Below are positions 31,064 through 39,779 of a stretch of DNA of 64,000 bases, one piece after another; the stretch's first letter is position 1; each line of letters opens with the position of its first letter. Location: the NCBI RefSeq assembly GCF_003259835.1, contig NZ_QLMI01000001.1:434001-498000 (forward strand), given 5' to 3'. This DNA is from Flavobacterium aquaticum. Lineage in GTDB: Bacteria; Bacteroidota; Bacteroidia; Flavobacteriales; Flavobacteriaceae. A program made the translations under genes and the position numbers. The notes under the pieces are model-generated. The model was given only the letters and a program-made list of their open reading frames with translations. It was not told the origin of the DNA and did no database searches.

Positions 31064-32026
31064 ATGGATTTAAATTTATTATTAGAGAATTTAACAAACC
31101 CCGCTTTACTGTATTTTATCTTAGGTATTATTGCTGTTTACTTAAAAAGCGATTTAGAAATACCCAATAATTCTTCAAAATTTATTTCGCTGTATTTACT
31201 TTTTGCTATTGGATTTAAAGGTGGACAAGAATTATCGCATGAAATAATTAACAGTGAAATTATTTGGTCAATGTTATTCGGAATGTCCATTGCAATTGTG
31301 ATTCCGTTGTACACATTCTTTATTCTAAAGCGTAAGTTAAATGTGTATGATGCTGGTGCAATTGCTGCTGCTTATGGTTCAATTAGTGCAGTAACATTTG
31401 TAACGGCGGTTTCCTATTTAGAATCGCATCAATTAGAGTTACACGGATATATGGTAGCTATAATGGCGCTAATGGAATCGCCTGCAATTATTGTGGGGTT
31501 GGTATTGATTTCTATTTTTAATAAAGAGCAAACGCAAAAGATTAATAAAACTGAAATTCTTCGTCATTCTTTCACCAATGGGAGTGTATTGCTAATTTTA
31601 GGAAGTTTGGTCATCGGATATTTAACTAGTGCCAAAGAAGCGCAAGGAATTCAACCTTTTACAAATGATTTATTCAAAGGGTTTTTAGCAATATTTTTAT
31701 TAGACATGGGAATTACCAGTGGTAAAAAATTGAAATCTTTCTTCGCTCATGGCTGGTTTCCGTTTGCATTTGCTTTACTGATTCCATTAGTAAACGGTAG
31801 TGTTTTTGCTTGGTTAAGTGGTTTTGTTACTGACGATATTTCAAATCGATTTATCTTTTCTATACTTGCGGCTAGTGCATCTTATATCGCAGTTCCAGCA
31901 GCAATGAAAATAACAGTTCCGAAAGCTAATCCAGGGTTGTTTTTACCAATGGCATTAGCGATAACGTTTCCTGTAAATATTACTATTGGAATGCCGATTT
32001 ACTTTTACATTGTGCAACATTTTTAA
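31064..32026 (+). CDS. sbtA: SbtA-type sodium-dependent bicarbonate permease
   Basis: A 320-residue inner-membrane protein of the SbtA family (PF05982), which imports bicarbonate with Na+ in cyanobacteria. About ten hydrophobic helices are visible. The family-type start NPALLYFILGIIAVYLKSDLEIP, FAIGFKGGQELSH, and the internal-repeat counterpart FLAIFLLDMGITSGKKL, and GSISAVTFVTAVSYLE are clear. In a heterotroph it may supply bicarbonate for carboxylases. It ends the run that starts at 28787 and is probably under the divergent LysR regulator. Confidence 0.88.
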   Translation: MDLNLLLENLTNPALLYFILGIIAVYLKSDLEIPNNSSKFISLYLLFAIGFKGGQELSHEIINSEIIWSMLFGMSIAIVIPLYTFFILKRKLNVYDAGAIAAAYGSISAVTFVTAVSYLESHQLELHGYMVAIMALMESPAIIVGLVLISIFNKEQTQKINKTEILRHSFTNGSVLLILGSLVIGYLTSAKEAQGIQPFTNDLFKGFLAIFLLDMGITSGKKLKSFFAHGWFPFAFALLIPLVNGSVFAWLSGFVTDDISNRFIFSILAASASYIAVPAAMKITVPKANPGLFLPMALAITFPVNITIGMPIYFYIVQHF

Positions 32027-32140
32027 ATTTTAATTGAATTGATTTTTAAGTATTTAATCGTTTTTTGAGATATAAAATAGATTTAAAGTTTTTTTATTTC
32101 TAGGAAAATAGTACATTCGATAAACTTTAAACAAAATTTT

Positions 32141-32830
32141 ATGAACTCTGAAAACAATGTAGTGGTTTCTTATGCAACTGATGCAGATAGAGCTACCTTT
32201 TTTAAAAAGACGTATAGTCATGTTGCGTATGCAATTTTAGCATTCATGCTAGTAGAATCAATTTTATTACGAATTGTTCCAATGGAATGGATTTTAATGA
32301 TGATGGGTGGAAAATTCGTATGGTTGTTTATTTTAGGATTATTTTGGTTGGGTTCTACCTTATCAGACCGTTTGGTTTTTCATCCTGATAGAGACAAGCA
32401 ATATTTAGGCTTAGGTTTATATGTTTTACTTGAAGCCATTATTTTCTTACCAATGATTGCTATGGCGGTTTTATATTCTGGTAGCGAAATGATTATGCAA
32501 GCTGCGATTATTACATTATTCATGTTTTCAGGGTTAACTGCAGTAGTTTTTATGACAAAAACTGATTTCTCATTCTTAAGAACAGCAATCACTATCGGTG
32601 GTTTTGTAGCTTTAGGAGTTATTGTTGTAGGAGCTATTTTCGGATTTAATTTAGGATTATGGTTTTCTGTTGGGATGGTGGTATTAGCTTCTGCTAGTAT
32701 TTTATACCAAACAAGTCAAATTAAAGACCAATTTAGTACCGATCAATATGTTGGCGCATCTTTACAATTGTTTGCTTCGATTATGTTATTGTTCTGGTAT
32801 GTTTTAAGAATTTTAATGAGTAGAAAATAA
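32141..32830 (+). CDS. Bax inhibitor-1/YccA family membrane protein
   Basis: A 229-residue protein with seven hydrophobic helices, beginning with TDADRATFFKKTYSHVAYAIL and ending SIMLLFWYVLRILMSRK, as in the UPF0005/BI-1 family. The conserved Asp-rich segment near the end (ILYQTSQIKDQF, then DQYVGASLQLF) is present. Bacterial members include calcium-leak channels and YccA, an FtsH modulator; the role here is unknown. A strong terminator follows. Confidence 0.9.
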   Translation: MNSENNVVVSYATDADRATFFKKTYSHVAYAILAFMLVESILLRIVPMEWILMMMGGKFVWLFILGLFWLGSTLSDRLVFHPDRDKQYLGLGLYVLLEAIIFLPMIAMAVLYSGSEMIMQAAIITLFMFSGLTAVVFMTKTDFSFLRTAITIGGFVALGVIVVGAIFGFNLGLWFSVGMVVLASASILYQTSQIKDQFSTDQYVGASLQLFASIMLLFWYVLRILMSRK

Positions 32831-32850
32831 TTGATTTTCAATACATATTT

Positions 32851-32882
32851 AAAACCCTGAAATACTAAATTTCAGGGTTTTT
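32851..32882 (+). terminator. Rho-independent terminator after the BI-1 gene
   Basis: AAAACCCTGAAAT / ATTTCAGGGTTTT stem, 5-base loop, T-run. Confidence 0.88.
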
Positions 32883-32906
32883 CGTTTTAAAGCAATAATT
32901 TGTTTT

Positions 32907-33524
32907 ATGCGAATAGTTTTACTTTTAGTTAGCTTATTTTTATTTTCTTGTCAATCCAACGAAACCAAACAATTAACAGTTGGCATTCAGCCTTATGGTA
33001 TATTTCCAGAAGCTAAAACAGATACAATAGCTAAAACAATTGCCGATTTTTATCAGATTAAAACTGTTGTTCTTCCTTCCAAAGAATTATATAAAGAAGC
33101 TTTTACAGAAGTTAAATCACCACGCTATCGTGCAGATAAAATGATTAATCTACAGAAAAAGAACAAAGTAGATTCTTTAGATTTTGTACTGGGATTAACT
33201 TCAAAAGACATTTCTGTAACCAAAAAAGACAAGTGGGGAAAAATAAAAACCCCAACCTATAAATATGCCGATTGGGGAATTATGGGTTTGGCGTATTGCC
33301 CAGGAAATAGTTGTATTGTTTCTACATTTCGCATTCAACATCCCAATTCAAAAATACATTTTACACGTTTTAAAAAAGTAGCGGTTCATGAATTCGGACA
33401 TAATTTAGGATTATCTCACTGTCCAGACAAAACTTGTGTTATGACTGATGCTGTGGAAAGCGTAAAAACTATTGATAATGCCAAATTAGCATTGTGTAAA
33501 AAATGTAAAAATATGTTAAATTAA
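32907..33524 (+). CDS. Archaemetzincin-like zinc metalloprotease lipoprotein
   Basis: A 205-residue lipoprotein (MRIVLLLVSLFLFSC, Cys at 15). The zinc site HEFGHNLGLSHC (161-172) gives His161, Glu162, His165 and third ligand His171, followed by Met in CVMTDAV: the metzincin pattern. Four cysteines (172, 177, 197, 200) would form the second zinc site typical of archaemetzincins. The N-terminal part VGIQPYGIFPEAKTDTIAKTIADFYQIK fits the AMZ fold. Archaemetzincins are usually cytosolic; a lipoprotein version is exported. The substrate is unknown. Confidence 0.85.
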   Translation: MRIVLLLVSLFLFSCQSNETKQLTVGIQPYGIFPEAKTDTIAKTIADFYQIKTVVLPSKELYKEAFTEVKSPRYRADKMINLQKKNKVDSLDFVLGLTSKDISVTKKDKWGKIKTPTYKYADWGIMGLAYCPGNSCIVSTFRIQHPNSKIHFTRFKKVAVHEFGHNLGLSHCPDKTCVMTDAVESVKTIDNAKLALCKKCKNMLN

Positions 33525-33713
33525 AGTATAGATTTCAAATTGATTATAGCAAAAATATTTCTTTAATAATTCAAATAAAAAAAGCAAATTTATTTGTTTG
33601 AATTTCTAAATTTAAGTCAAATCTTCTCTTTTTTCTCTTTTTTAGATCAATTTATCGTCTATTATATAATCTCTTTCAGTTTTTTTCATCCACTTATTCA
33701 TAAAAGGGCAACA

Positions 33714-33743
33714 CTTAAACTTGTCTAATAGACAACTATTAAG
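33714..33743. promoter_or_regulatory. Palindromic element upstream of the T9SS/collagen-like pair
   Basis: CTTAA-act-TTGTCTA-a-TAGACAA-cta-TTAAG: a perfect 7-bp inverted repeat around one base, with an outer 5-bp inverted repeat. It lies 144 bp before the start at 33888 in a 363-bp gap that otherwise shows no gene. It could be an operator or an RNA hairpin; there is no T-run. Confidence 0.45.
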
Positions 33744-33887
33744 TTAGCCTATCATTTTATTCTTTCTTTATGGTTTTTGGATAATTTTAACAAATAATAT
33801 TTAAGAGTTTAAGTACACTTTTTGTCTTCTTATAACTAACTCTAAGAAACTTAAATTAAAAGTTAAAAACCTCAAAAACAAATCAAT

Positions 33888-34367
33888 ATGAAGAAATTAT
33901 TACTCATTGGAGCGTGTTTGGCTATAACACAAATATTTGCTCAAGAATCGATTTTATCCTCGGGAGGAAATTCCTCAGGTGCTAACGGTAATGTAAGCTA
34001 TTCCGTAGGGCAGCTATTTTACAAAACGGTTAATGGAGGTACTGCTTATTTATCGCCAGGTGTAGAACAACCATTTGAAATTCAGACTGTATTGGGATCA
34101 GATAATTTTAATATTAGTTTAGAACTGTCAGTTTATCCTAACCCAACAACAGATAAAATTTACTTAAAAGTAAAAGAATCCAGTTTTGAATCTCTTCAAT
34201 ATCAAATGTTTGATATCAATGGAAGATTGATAGAAAATAATAAAATCTATGATAATTTAACAATAGTTCAAATGGATAAATATCCAGAGGCAATTTATTT
34301 GTTGAAAGTTATAGACAAAGGAAAAGAGGTAAAAACTTTTAAAATCATAAAAAAACTAACCAATTAA
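33888..34367 (+). CDS. Short exported protein with T9SS type A sorting domain
   Basis: A 159-residue protein with a signal peptide (MKKLLLIGACLAITQIFAQ), a glycine/serine-rich short body (SSGGNSSGANGNVSYSVGQLFY) and a complete T9SS CTD (about 85-159: LSVYPNPTTDKIYLKV, YQMFDINGRLI, KTFKIIKKL). Nearly half of the protein is the sorting domain. It is 11 bp from the collagen-like gene. Such a small surface protein paired with a large adhesin suggests that the two are exported together or form a complex (inference). Confidence 0.8.
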   Translation: MKKLLLIGACLAITQIFAQESILSSGGNSSGANGNVSYSVGQLFYKTVNGGTAYLSPGVEQPFEIQTVLGSDNFNISLELSVYPNPTTDKIYLKVKESSFESLQYQMFDINGRLIENNKIYDNLTIVQMDKYPEAIYLLKVIDKGKEVKTFKIIKKLTN

Positions 34368-34378
34368 ATTAATAAATT

Positions 34379-36667
34379 ATGAAAAAAATATACTATTTGG
34401 TATTGCTGTTATTTGTTTCTCTAGCAGCATTTTCACAGAGTCAGAATTATATGAGTTACCAAGCGGTAATAAGAAATTCTTCAAACAATTTGATTACTAA
34501 TCAAGCCGTTGGAATGAGAATTAGCGTTTTACAAGGTTCTGTCGTTGGTACAGAAGTTTATGTAGAAACACAGACTCCTATTTCAAACATTAACGGATTA
34601 ATTACATTAGAAATAGGTAATGGAACTCCAACAATTGGTACTTATAATACAATAAATTGGGCAAATGGTCCTTATTTTATTAAAACGGAAACAGATCCTA
34701 CAGGCGGTAATTCATATACAATTGTTGGTGTATCTCAATTAATGAGTGTTCCTTATGCGCTATATGCATTAAATTCAGGAAGCTCAATAGCAGGTCCAAT
34801 GGGTCCACAAGGTCCAGCAGGAAATGATGGTTTAGATGGAGCTACAGGTCCAATGGGACCACAAGGTCCAGCAGGTAATGATGGTTTAGATGGAGCAACA
34901 GGTCCGATGGGTCCACAAGGTCCAGCAGGAAATGATGGTTTAGATGGAGCTACAGGTCCAATGGGTCCTCAAGGTCCAGCAGGAAATGATGGATTAGACG
35001 GAGCAACAGGTCCAATGGGTCCACAAGGTCCAGCAGGATTAAACGGTGTTGATGGAATAAATGGTTTAGACGGAGCTACAGGTCCTATGGGTCCTCAAGG
35101 TCCAGCAGGAAATGATGGATTAGACGGAGCAACAGGTCCAATGGGTCCACAAGGTCCAGCAGGATTAAACGGTGTTGATGGAATAAATGGTTTAGACGGA
35201 GCTACAGGTCCTATGGGTCCTCAAGGTCCAGCAGGAAATGATGGATTAGACGGAGCTACAGGTCCAATGGGTCCTCAAGGTCCAGCAGGAAATAATGGTT
35301 TAGACGGGGCAACAGGTCCGATGGGTCCTCAAGGTCCAGCAGGATTAAACGGTATTGATGGAATAAATGGTTTAGACGGAGCTACAGGTCCAATGGGTCC
35401 TCAAGGTCCAGCAGGAAATAATGGTTTAGACGGGGCAACAGGTCTGATGGGTCCTCAAGGTCCAGCAGGATTAAACGGTATTGATGGAATAAATGGTTTA
35501 GACGGAGCTACAGGTCCTATGGGTCCTCAAGGTCCAGCAGGAAATGACGGATTAGACGGAGCTACAGGTCCAATGGGTCCACAAGGTCCTGCAGGATTAA
35601 ATGGTGTTGATGGAATTAATGGTTTAGATGGAGCTACAGGTCCTATGGGTCCTCAAGGTCCAGCAGGAAATGATGGTTTAGACGGAGCAACAGGTCCAAT
35701 GGGGCCACAAGGTCCAGCAGGAAATGATGGATTAGACGGAGCTACAGGTCCAATGGGTCCTCAAGGTCCAGCAGGAAATGATGGTTTAGACGGAGCAACA
35801 GGTCCAATTGGGCCACAAGGTCCAGCAGGAAATGATGGATTAGACGGAGCTACAGGTCCAATGGGTCCTCAAGGTCCAGCAGGAAATAATGGTTTAGACG
35901 GGGCAACAGGTCCGATGGGTCCTCAAGGTCCAGCAGGATTAAACGGTATTGATGGAATAAATGGTTTAGACGGAGCTACAGGTCCAATGGGTCCTCAAGG
36001 TCCAGCAGGAAATAATGGTTTAGACGGGGCAACAGGTCTGATGGGTCCACAAGGTCCAGCAGGATTAAACGGTATTGATGGAATTAATGGATTAGATGGA
36101 GCTACAGGTCCGATGGGTCCACAAGGTCCAGCAGGAAATGATGGTTTAGACGGAGCAACAGGTCCGATGGGTCCACAAGGTCCAGCAGGAAATGATGGTT
36201 TAGATGGAGCTACAGGTCCAATGGGTCCTCAAGGTCCAGCAGGTAACGATGGTTTAGACGGAGCAACAGGTCCAATGGGTCCTCAAGGTCCACAAGGACC
36301 ACAAGGTCCAGCAGGTTCTCCAGCAACTATGGCATTCAGTTTTATGTCTAAAACATCAGATTACACAATTACTGCTGGTGACGCAACTAATAATCTTATC
36401 GTAAAAAATAGCAGTAACTCAGTTGTAACATTTACATTGCCAAGCGCAAGTGCAGTAGGAATAGGAAAAATGATTTATATTACATCTACTTCAACTTCAA
36501 CACCACAATCAATCAATGTATTAACAGATGGAAGTGATTTGTTCTTCGGATTTTACACAACACCTTCTGGAACAACGGATATCTCTGCAACTACATTGTC
36601 TAACATTAGTTGGGTTCAATTAATTAGTGATGGAACAAGTTGGAATATTTTAGGAATGTATTGGTAA
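34379..36667 (+). CDS. Secreted collagen-like repeat protein
   Basis: A 762-residue protein: signal peptide (MKKIYYLVLLLFVSLAAFSQ), a beta-rich N-terminal domain (about 21-136, YMSYQAVIRNSSNNLI ... VSQLMSVPYALYALN), then a Gly-X-Y region (about 139-650), and a C-terminal beta domain of about 110 residues ending SWNILGMYW. The collagen-like part consists of about 25 units of two kinds: 18 residues (GPMGPQGPAGNDGLDGAT) and 24 residues (with LNGVDGINGLDGAT or LNGIDG...). It lacks a T9SS CTD of its own. Likely a surface or matrix filament; copy number can vary by recombination. No proline-hydroxylating partner is seen nearby. Confidence 0.85.
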   Translation: MKKIYYLVLLLFVSLAAFSQSQNYMSYQAVIRNSSNNLITNQAVGMRISVLQGSVVGTEVYVETQTPISNINGLITLEIGNGTPTIGTYNTINWANGPYFIKTETDPTGGNSYTIVGVSQLMSVPYALYALNSGSSIAGPMGPQGPAGNDGLDGATGPMGPQGPAGNDGLDGATGPMGPQGPAGNDGLDGATGPMGPQGPAGNDGLDGATGPMGPQGPAGLNGVDGINGLDGATGPMGPQGPAGNDGLDGATGPMGPQGPAGLNGVDGINGLDGATGPMGPQGPAGNDGLDGATGPMGPQGPAGNNGLDGATGPMGPQGPAGLNGIDGINGLDGATGPMGPQGPAGNNGLDGATGLMGPQGPAGLNGIDGINGLDGATGPMGPQGPAGNDGLDGATGPMGPQGPAGLNGVDGINGLDGATGPMGPQGPAGNDGLDGATGPMGPQGPAGNDGLDGATGPMGPQGPAGNDGLDGATGPIGPQGPAGNDGLDGATGPMGPQGPAGNNGLDGATGPMGPQGPAGLNGIDGINGLDGATGPMGPQGPAGNNGLDGATGLMGPQGPAGLNGIDGINGLDGATGPMGPQGPAGNDGLDGATGPMGPQGPAGNDGLDGATGPMGPQGPAGNDGLDGATGPMGPQGPQGPQGPAGSPATMAFSFMSKTSDYTITAGDATNNLIVKNSSNSVVTFTLPSASAVGIGKMIYITSTSTSTPQSINVLTDGSDLFFGFYTTPSGTTDISATTLSNISWVQLISDGTSWNILGMYW
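34793..36326 (+). repeat. 54/72-bp tandem repeats encoding Gly-X-Y units
   Basis: About 25 near-identical units with only synonymous and a few coding changes (GLM or GPI in place of GPM). A four-unit block with NNG/LNGI order occurs twice (about 35279-35500 and 35873-36090), pointing to a segmental duplication within the array. Long identical runs make this region prone to recombination and to assembly error. Confidence 0.9.
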
Positions 36668-36762
36668 TCTTTTAATCTTTTGTTTTATTTATCGAATAAA
36701 GTTTTTGTAACATCAAGATTAGATGTTTTGATTAAAATTTAAAGATTCGAAATGATTACTAC

Positions 36763-36798
36763 AAAAAAGCTACAATTCATATGAGTTGTAGCTTTTTT
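36763..36798 (+). terminator. Terminator after the collagen-like gene
   Basis: AAAAAAGCTACAA / TTGTAGCTTTTTT stem, about 10-base loop. A-run and T-run on both sides allow use in both directions, also for the converging maleate isomerase gene. Confidence 0.85.
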
Positions 36799-36821
36799 AA
36801 TTTATACTATTTTAAAGTATT

Positions 36822-37568
36822 CTAATACTTTCCACTCAACAACTCACCACCAATAGCTGATTTAGTTTCGATTCCCAATTTTTTCATCATTTCATAAGTA
36901 GTACAAACAGCTGCTGAAGTCACAGGAATTCCACATTCCGCTTGAATCAAATCAATAGCTTCTAAAGATGGCATTTGTACACAAGCTGAAGCTACTAAAA
37001 CATCCACATCGGTTAAATCCAGTTGTTTGTAAATTTCTAATAAATTCATGGGGTTTTGAGCGGCAACTTCTAAGTTATCTGGAATTTCTAAAGCAATACT
37101 TTGCTTTACTTTTATGCCTTGATGTTCAATATAATCTACCACCATGTCAGTTAATGGACGCATGTAAGGTGTAATAATCGAAATTTGTTTTGCTCCTAAA
37201 ACTTTCAATCCATTAATCAAAGCTCCTGCCGAAGTTACAATAGGAGTAGGGAAGTCATTCGCCACCGTTTCTTGGTGTAAATTTACTTCCGAAACGCAAT
37301 GATAACCACGTCCCATGCTCATAATTGCAACCAAGCACGCATATCCCATTACGTCAACATGTGCATCGGATAATTCTTGAGCGCATTTTAAACTCATCGC
37401 ATCCATAGCTTCGAGTTCTTCTTTGGTTACTTTTTTCATGCGCATTCTACTGCTGTGAAACGTAAAACGTTCAGGTAAAATGGTTTCACGAGAGCGGAAG
37501 ATTGCTGGTATTTCGGTTTCCATCGTTATGTTTGAGGATGGAACTATTTGGCCTATTCTGTATTTCAT
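36822..37568 (-). CDS. Maleate cis-trans isomerase (Asp/Glu racemase superfamily)
   Basis: A 248-residue enzyme of the arylmalonate decarboxylase/maleate isomerase family, which converts maleate to fumarate. The start at 37568 (MKYRIGQIVPSSNITMETEIP) was chosen over an ATG eight codons earlier. Cys in the first half (DVMGYACLVAIMSMG, about 78-92) and the second conserved Cys in VDVLVASACVQMPSL (about 188-202) are the two catalytic cysteines. It is the last gene of the aromatic cluster and fits its final step: maleate from maleylpyruvate hydrolysis becomes fumarate. Confidence 0.85.
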   Translation of the reverse strand: MKYRIGQIVPSSNITMETEIPAIFRSRETILPERFTFHSSRMRMKKVTKEELEAMDAMSLKCAQELSDAHVDVMGYACLVAIMSMGRGYHCVSEVNLHQETVANDFPTPIVTSAGALINGLKVLGAKQISIITPYMRPLTDMVVDYIEHQGIKVKQSIALEIPDNLEVAAQNPMNLLEIYKQLDLTDVDVLVASACVQMPSLEAIDLIQAECGIPVTSAAVCTTYEMMKKLGIETKSAIGGELLSGKY

Positions 37569-37586
37569 TTGTAATGTGTCTTTTTG

Positions 37587-37649
37587 GAACACAGATTGAA
37601 AAAATTCAAATAATTTTAAAAATTTCTTAGATTTCTCTAATCCGTGTTC
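37587..37649. repeat. GAACACAGATT / AATCCGTGTTC inverted repeat
   Basis: 11-bp arms with one mismatch around 41 bp of AT-rich DNA, between two genes of the aromatic cluster. Same family as 40779-40833. Confidence 0.7.
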
Positions 37650-37656
37650 ATTGTAA

Positions 37657-38565
37657 TTATATTTCTTTAATTGTATTTACTATTGTGCCAATTCCTTCCA
37701 CAGTAGCTTCCACCACATCACCATCGTACATCCATTCTTGTGGATCGCGACCGGCACCAACACCTGCTGGAGTTCCTGTAGCAATGATGTCACCGGGTTC
37801 TAATGTGAAAACAGTACTCAAATCTTCAATCAAATCGTTGATGTTGAAAAGCATGAATTTGGTATTTGAATTTTGTTTTTCAACACCGTTTACTTTCAAT
37901 GATAAATTCAAGTTGTGTGGGTTTTCGATTTCGTCTTTTGTAACGATAACTGGTCCCATTGGAGCAAAAGTATCTTGTCCTTTAGAAACAATCCATTGTC
38001 CCTCACGACGGCAATCACGTGCCGAAATATCGTTAATTACCGTATATCCAAATACATAATCTAATGCTTCAGATTTTGGGACGTATTTCCCTTTCTTTGA
38101 GATAATTACTGCTAATTCACATTCCCAATCCAATTGCGAAGTCAACTTTGTGTTTTTGATGATTTCAGTATTTGTAGCCGTAATAGTTGTTGGTGGTTTT
38201 GAAAAGATAATTGGCTTCGTTGGAAGCTTTCCAGTTGTATCTAACGTACGAGCACTTTCTGCAACGTGTTCAGTATAATTCAACCCAATTCCAATGATAT
38301 TTTTTCTTGGTTTTTCGATTGGAGCTAAAATTGTTACTTCGTTCATTTCGTAGGCGATTTCTTCGAAGAAATTTTCAGGAGTTTCCGCAATCATTTCTGT
38401 GATTTCTGGAATAATTTCAAATCCCATGTCGATTAATTCCAACATGTCATTTGGTAATGGAAAATTGGAAATATCTCCAAAATCTTGCATATCGATGACT
38501 TGTTTGTTATGAATGAAGCCTAAACGAGGCTCGGTGTCTTGTGTTTTGTAAGTAAGTAGTTTCAT
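37657..38565 (-). CDS. Fumarylacetoacetate hydrolase family protein (probable maleylpyruvate hydrolase)
   Basis: A 302-residue FAH-family enzyme that splits C-C bonds of 1,3-diketo acids with a divalent metal. The family signature is seen as KNIIGIGLNYTEHVAES (about 88-104), the metal ligands Glu and Glu in WECELAVII (about 147-155), then GYTVINDISARD, SKGQDTFAPMGP and the C-terminal LEPGDIIATGTPAGVG. By context it would cleave maleylpyruvate to maleate and pyruvate; fumarylpyruvate hydrolysis is the usual alternative, but a maleate isomerase next door favours the direct route. Confidence 0.87.
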   Translation of the reverse strand: MKLLTYKTQDTEPRLGFIHNKQVIDMQDFGDISNFPLPNDMLELIDMGFEIIPEITEMIAETPENFFEEIAYEMNEVTILAPIEKPRKNIIGIGLNYTEHVAESARTLDTTGKLPTKPIIFSKPPTTITATNTEIIKNTKLTSQLDWECELAVIISKKGKYVPKSEALDYVFGYTVINDISARDCRREGQWIVSKGQDTFAPMGPVIVTKDEIENPHNLNLSLKVNGVEKQNSNTKFMLFNINDLIEDLSTVFTLEPGDIIATGTPAGVGAGRDPQEWMYDGDVVEATVEGIGTIVNTIKEI

Positions 38566-38620
38566 TTTTTATTTATTTTAAAAGGCTTAAACGTTGAGAC
38601 AAGGCAATGCCTTGTCTGTA

Positions 38621-39730
38621 CTATATCAATTGATGTCCGTTGTTTTCTGTTAATTCTCTTCCTTGAAATAATCCTAATTTCTCAATCACTGGTAAATCAT
38701 TGAAATTAAATAAGCAAGCATCTTCGGTTTCGGATAAATTGTGATGTTCGTGCCATGCCCAACTCGGAACACAGAAAATATCACGCTCTTTCCAATCGAA
38801 ACGTTTTCCGTTGATGATGGTGTAGCCTTTTCCTTTGGCGCATTGGTAGACAAAAGAACCTGTGTGTTTGTGTGCTTTTCCTTTGAAACCTGGAGGTAAT
38901 AATTGCATCGCAGCTCCCATAGTTTGCATTACGTGTCCACCCGTTAACGGATTTGAATATTGCATAAAAATACCATCAAAAGGATTGACTTCATTCACTT
39001 TTTGAGCTTCCAGTAACGCTGGATATGCGTTTTTCCAAGAATATTTGAATAGCGGAGAATAGGGTTTATCCCAAGTTTTATCCGCTGGAATCAATCCTGC
39101 ACCACCATATGTCATAGGAGAGAAGTTTAATGGTGCTGTTAATGGTTGTTTACCATCATAAACCGCATAATCATTGGCCTCCAAAGCATTAACTAATGGA
39201 ATATCCAAACCATCTTGCCAAATACAAGTTTTTCCGCCTTCTTCCACGCCATGTTCGTGCCAAGTGGAATTAGGAGTAATGACAAAATCATTCACTTCCA
39301 ACATAATTTTATTACCATCCACAACTGTATATCCTTTTTCACCTTCCATAATAAAACGTAGGGCAGAAGCACGATGACGATGTGCCGAAGTACTTTCGCC
39401 TGGACGTGTAACTTGAATTCCAGTGTACAACCAACCCACAGCTGCTGAAACATCTTTTCGTTTGTCGTTTACCAAATAAACAACACGTCTTCCAGCTTGT
39501 TCAGGCGTTACTAATTCGGATGATTTTAGCACTAAATCACGTAAATCGTCATATTTCCATAACATAGGAACAGAAGAAGAACGTGGTTCCCAAGGTTCTA
39601 TGTCATTGGCCACTGTCCACAATGCACCAGCACCAAGTGTTTCTAATTCTTTGTAGTACGCCATTAATTCGGGAGAGTCTTGAACTCGAGCTCTTCCGTA
39701 AACGTCGTCTGAATAGTTATTTTCTTCCAT
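38621..39730 (-). CDS. Gentisate 1,2-dioxygenase-like bicupin
   Basis: A 369-residue Fe(II) ring-cleaving dioxygenase with two cupin domains. The start at 39730 (MEENNYSDDVYGRARVQD) is preferred; a TTG 15 codons upstream would extend it. Cupin 1 (about 95-180) has HRHRASALRFIMEGEKGYT with the three metal ligands completed by WHEHGVEEGG; cupin 2 (about 265-350) has KGKAHKHTGSFVYQCAKGKGY and WAWHEH. The family includes gentisate, salicylate and 1-hydroxy-2-naphthoate dioxygenases. With the CoA ligase, hydroxylase and isomerase nearby, gentisate is the most likely substrate; 5-hydroxyanthranilate-like compounds cannot be excluded. Confidence 0.85.
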   Translation of the reverse strand: MEENNYSDDVYGRARVQDSPELMAYYKELETLGAGALWTVANDIEPWEPRSSSVPMLWKYDDLRDLVLKSSELVTPEQAGRRVVYLVNDKRKDVSAAVGWLYTGIQVTRPGESTSAHRHRASALRFIMEGEKGYTVVDGNKIMLEVNDFVITPNSTWHEHGVEEGGKTCIWQDGLDIPLVNALEANDYAVYDGKQPLTAPLNFSPMTYGGAGLIPADKTWDKPYSPLFKYSWKNAYPALLEAQKVNEVNPFDGIFMQYSNPLTGGHVMQTMGAAMQLLPPGFKGKAHKHTGSFVYQCAKGKGYTIINGKRFDWKERDIFCVPSWAWHEHHNLSETEDACLFNFNDLPVIEKLGLFQGRELTENNGHQLI

Positions 39731-39779
39731 AATCTTATGTTTTAAATTGATGACTTCGAGAGCCTCAGCCACCAATTAT

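Noticed and set aside
34793-36326. CRISPR-like or minisatellite array
   Set aside because: The repeats are in frame, contiguous, and encode Gly-X-Y triplets; there are no unique spacers.
37685-38059. 124-codon frame on the plus strand inside the FAH-family gene
   Set aside because: Shadow of the conserved minus-strand enzyme; Ser/Pro/Thr-rich without any domain.
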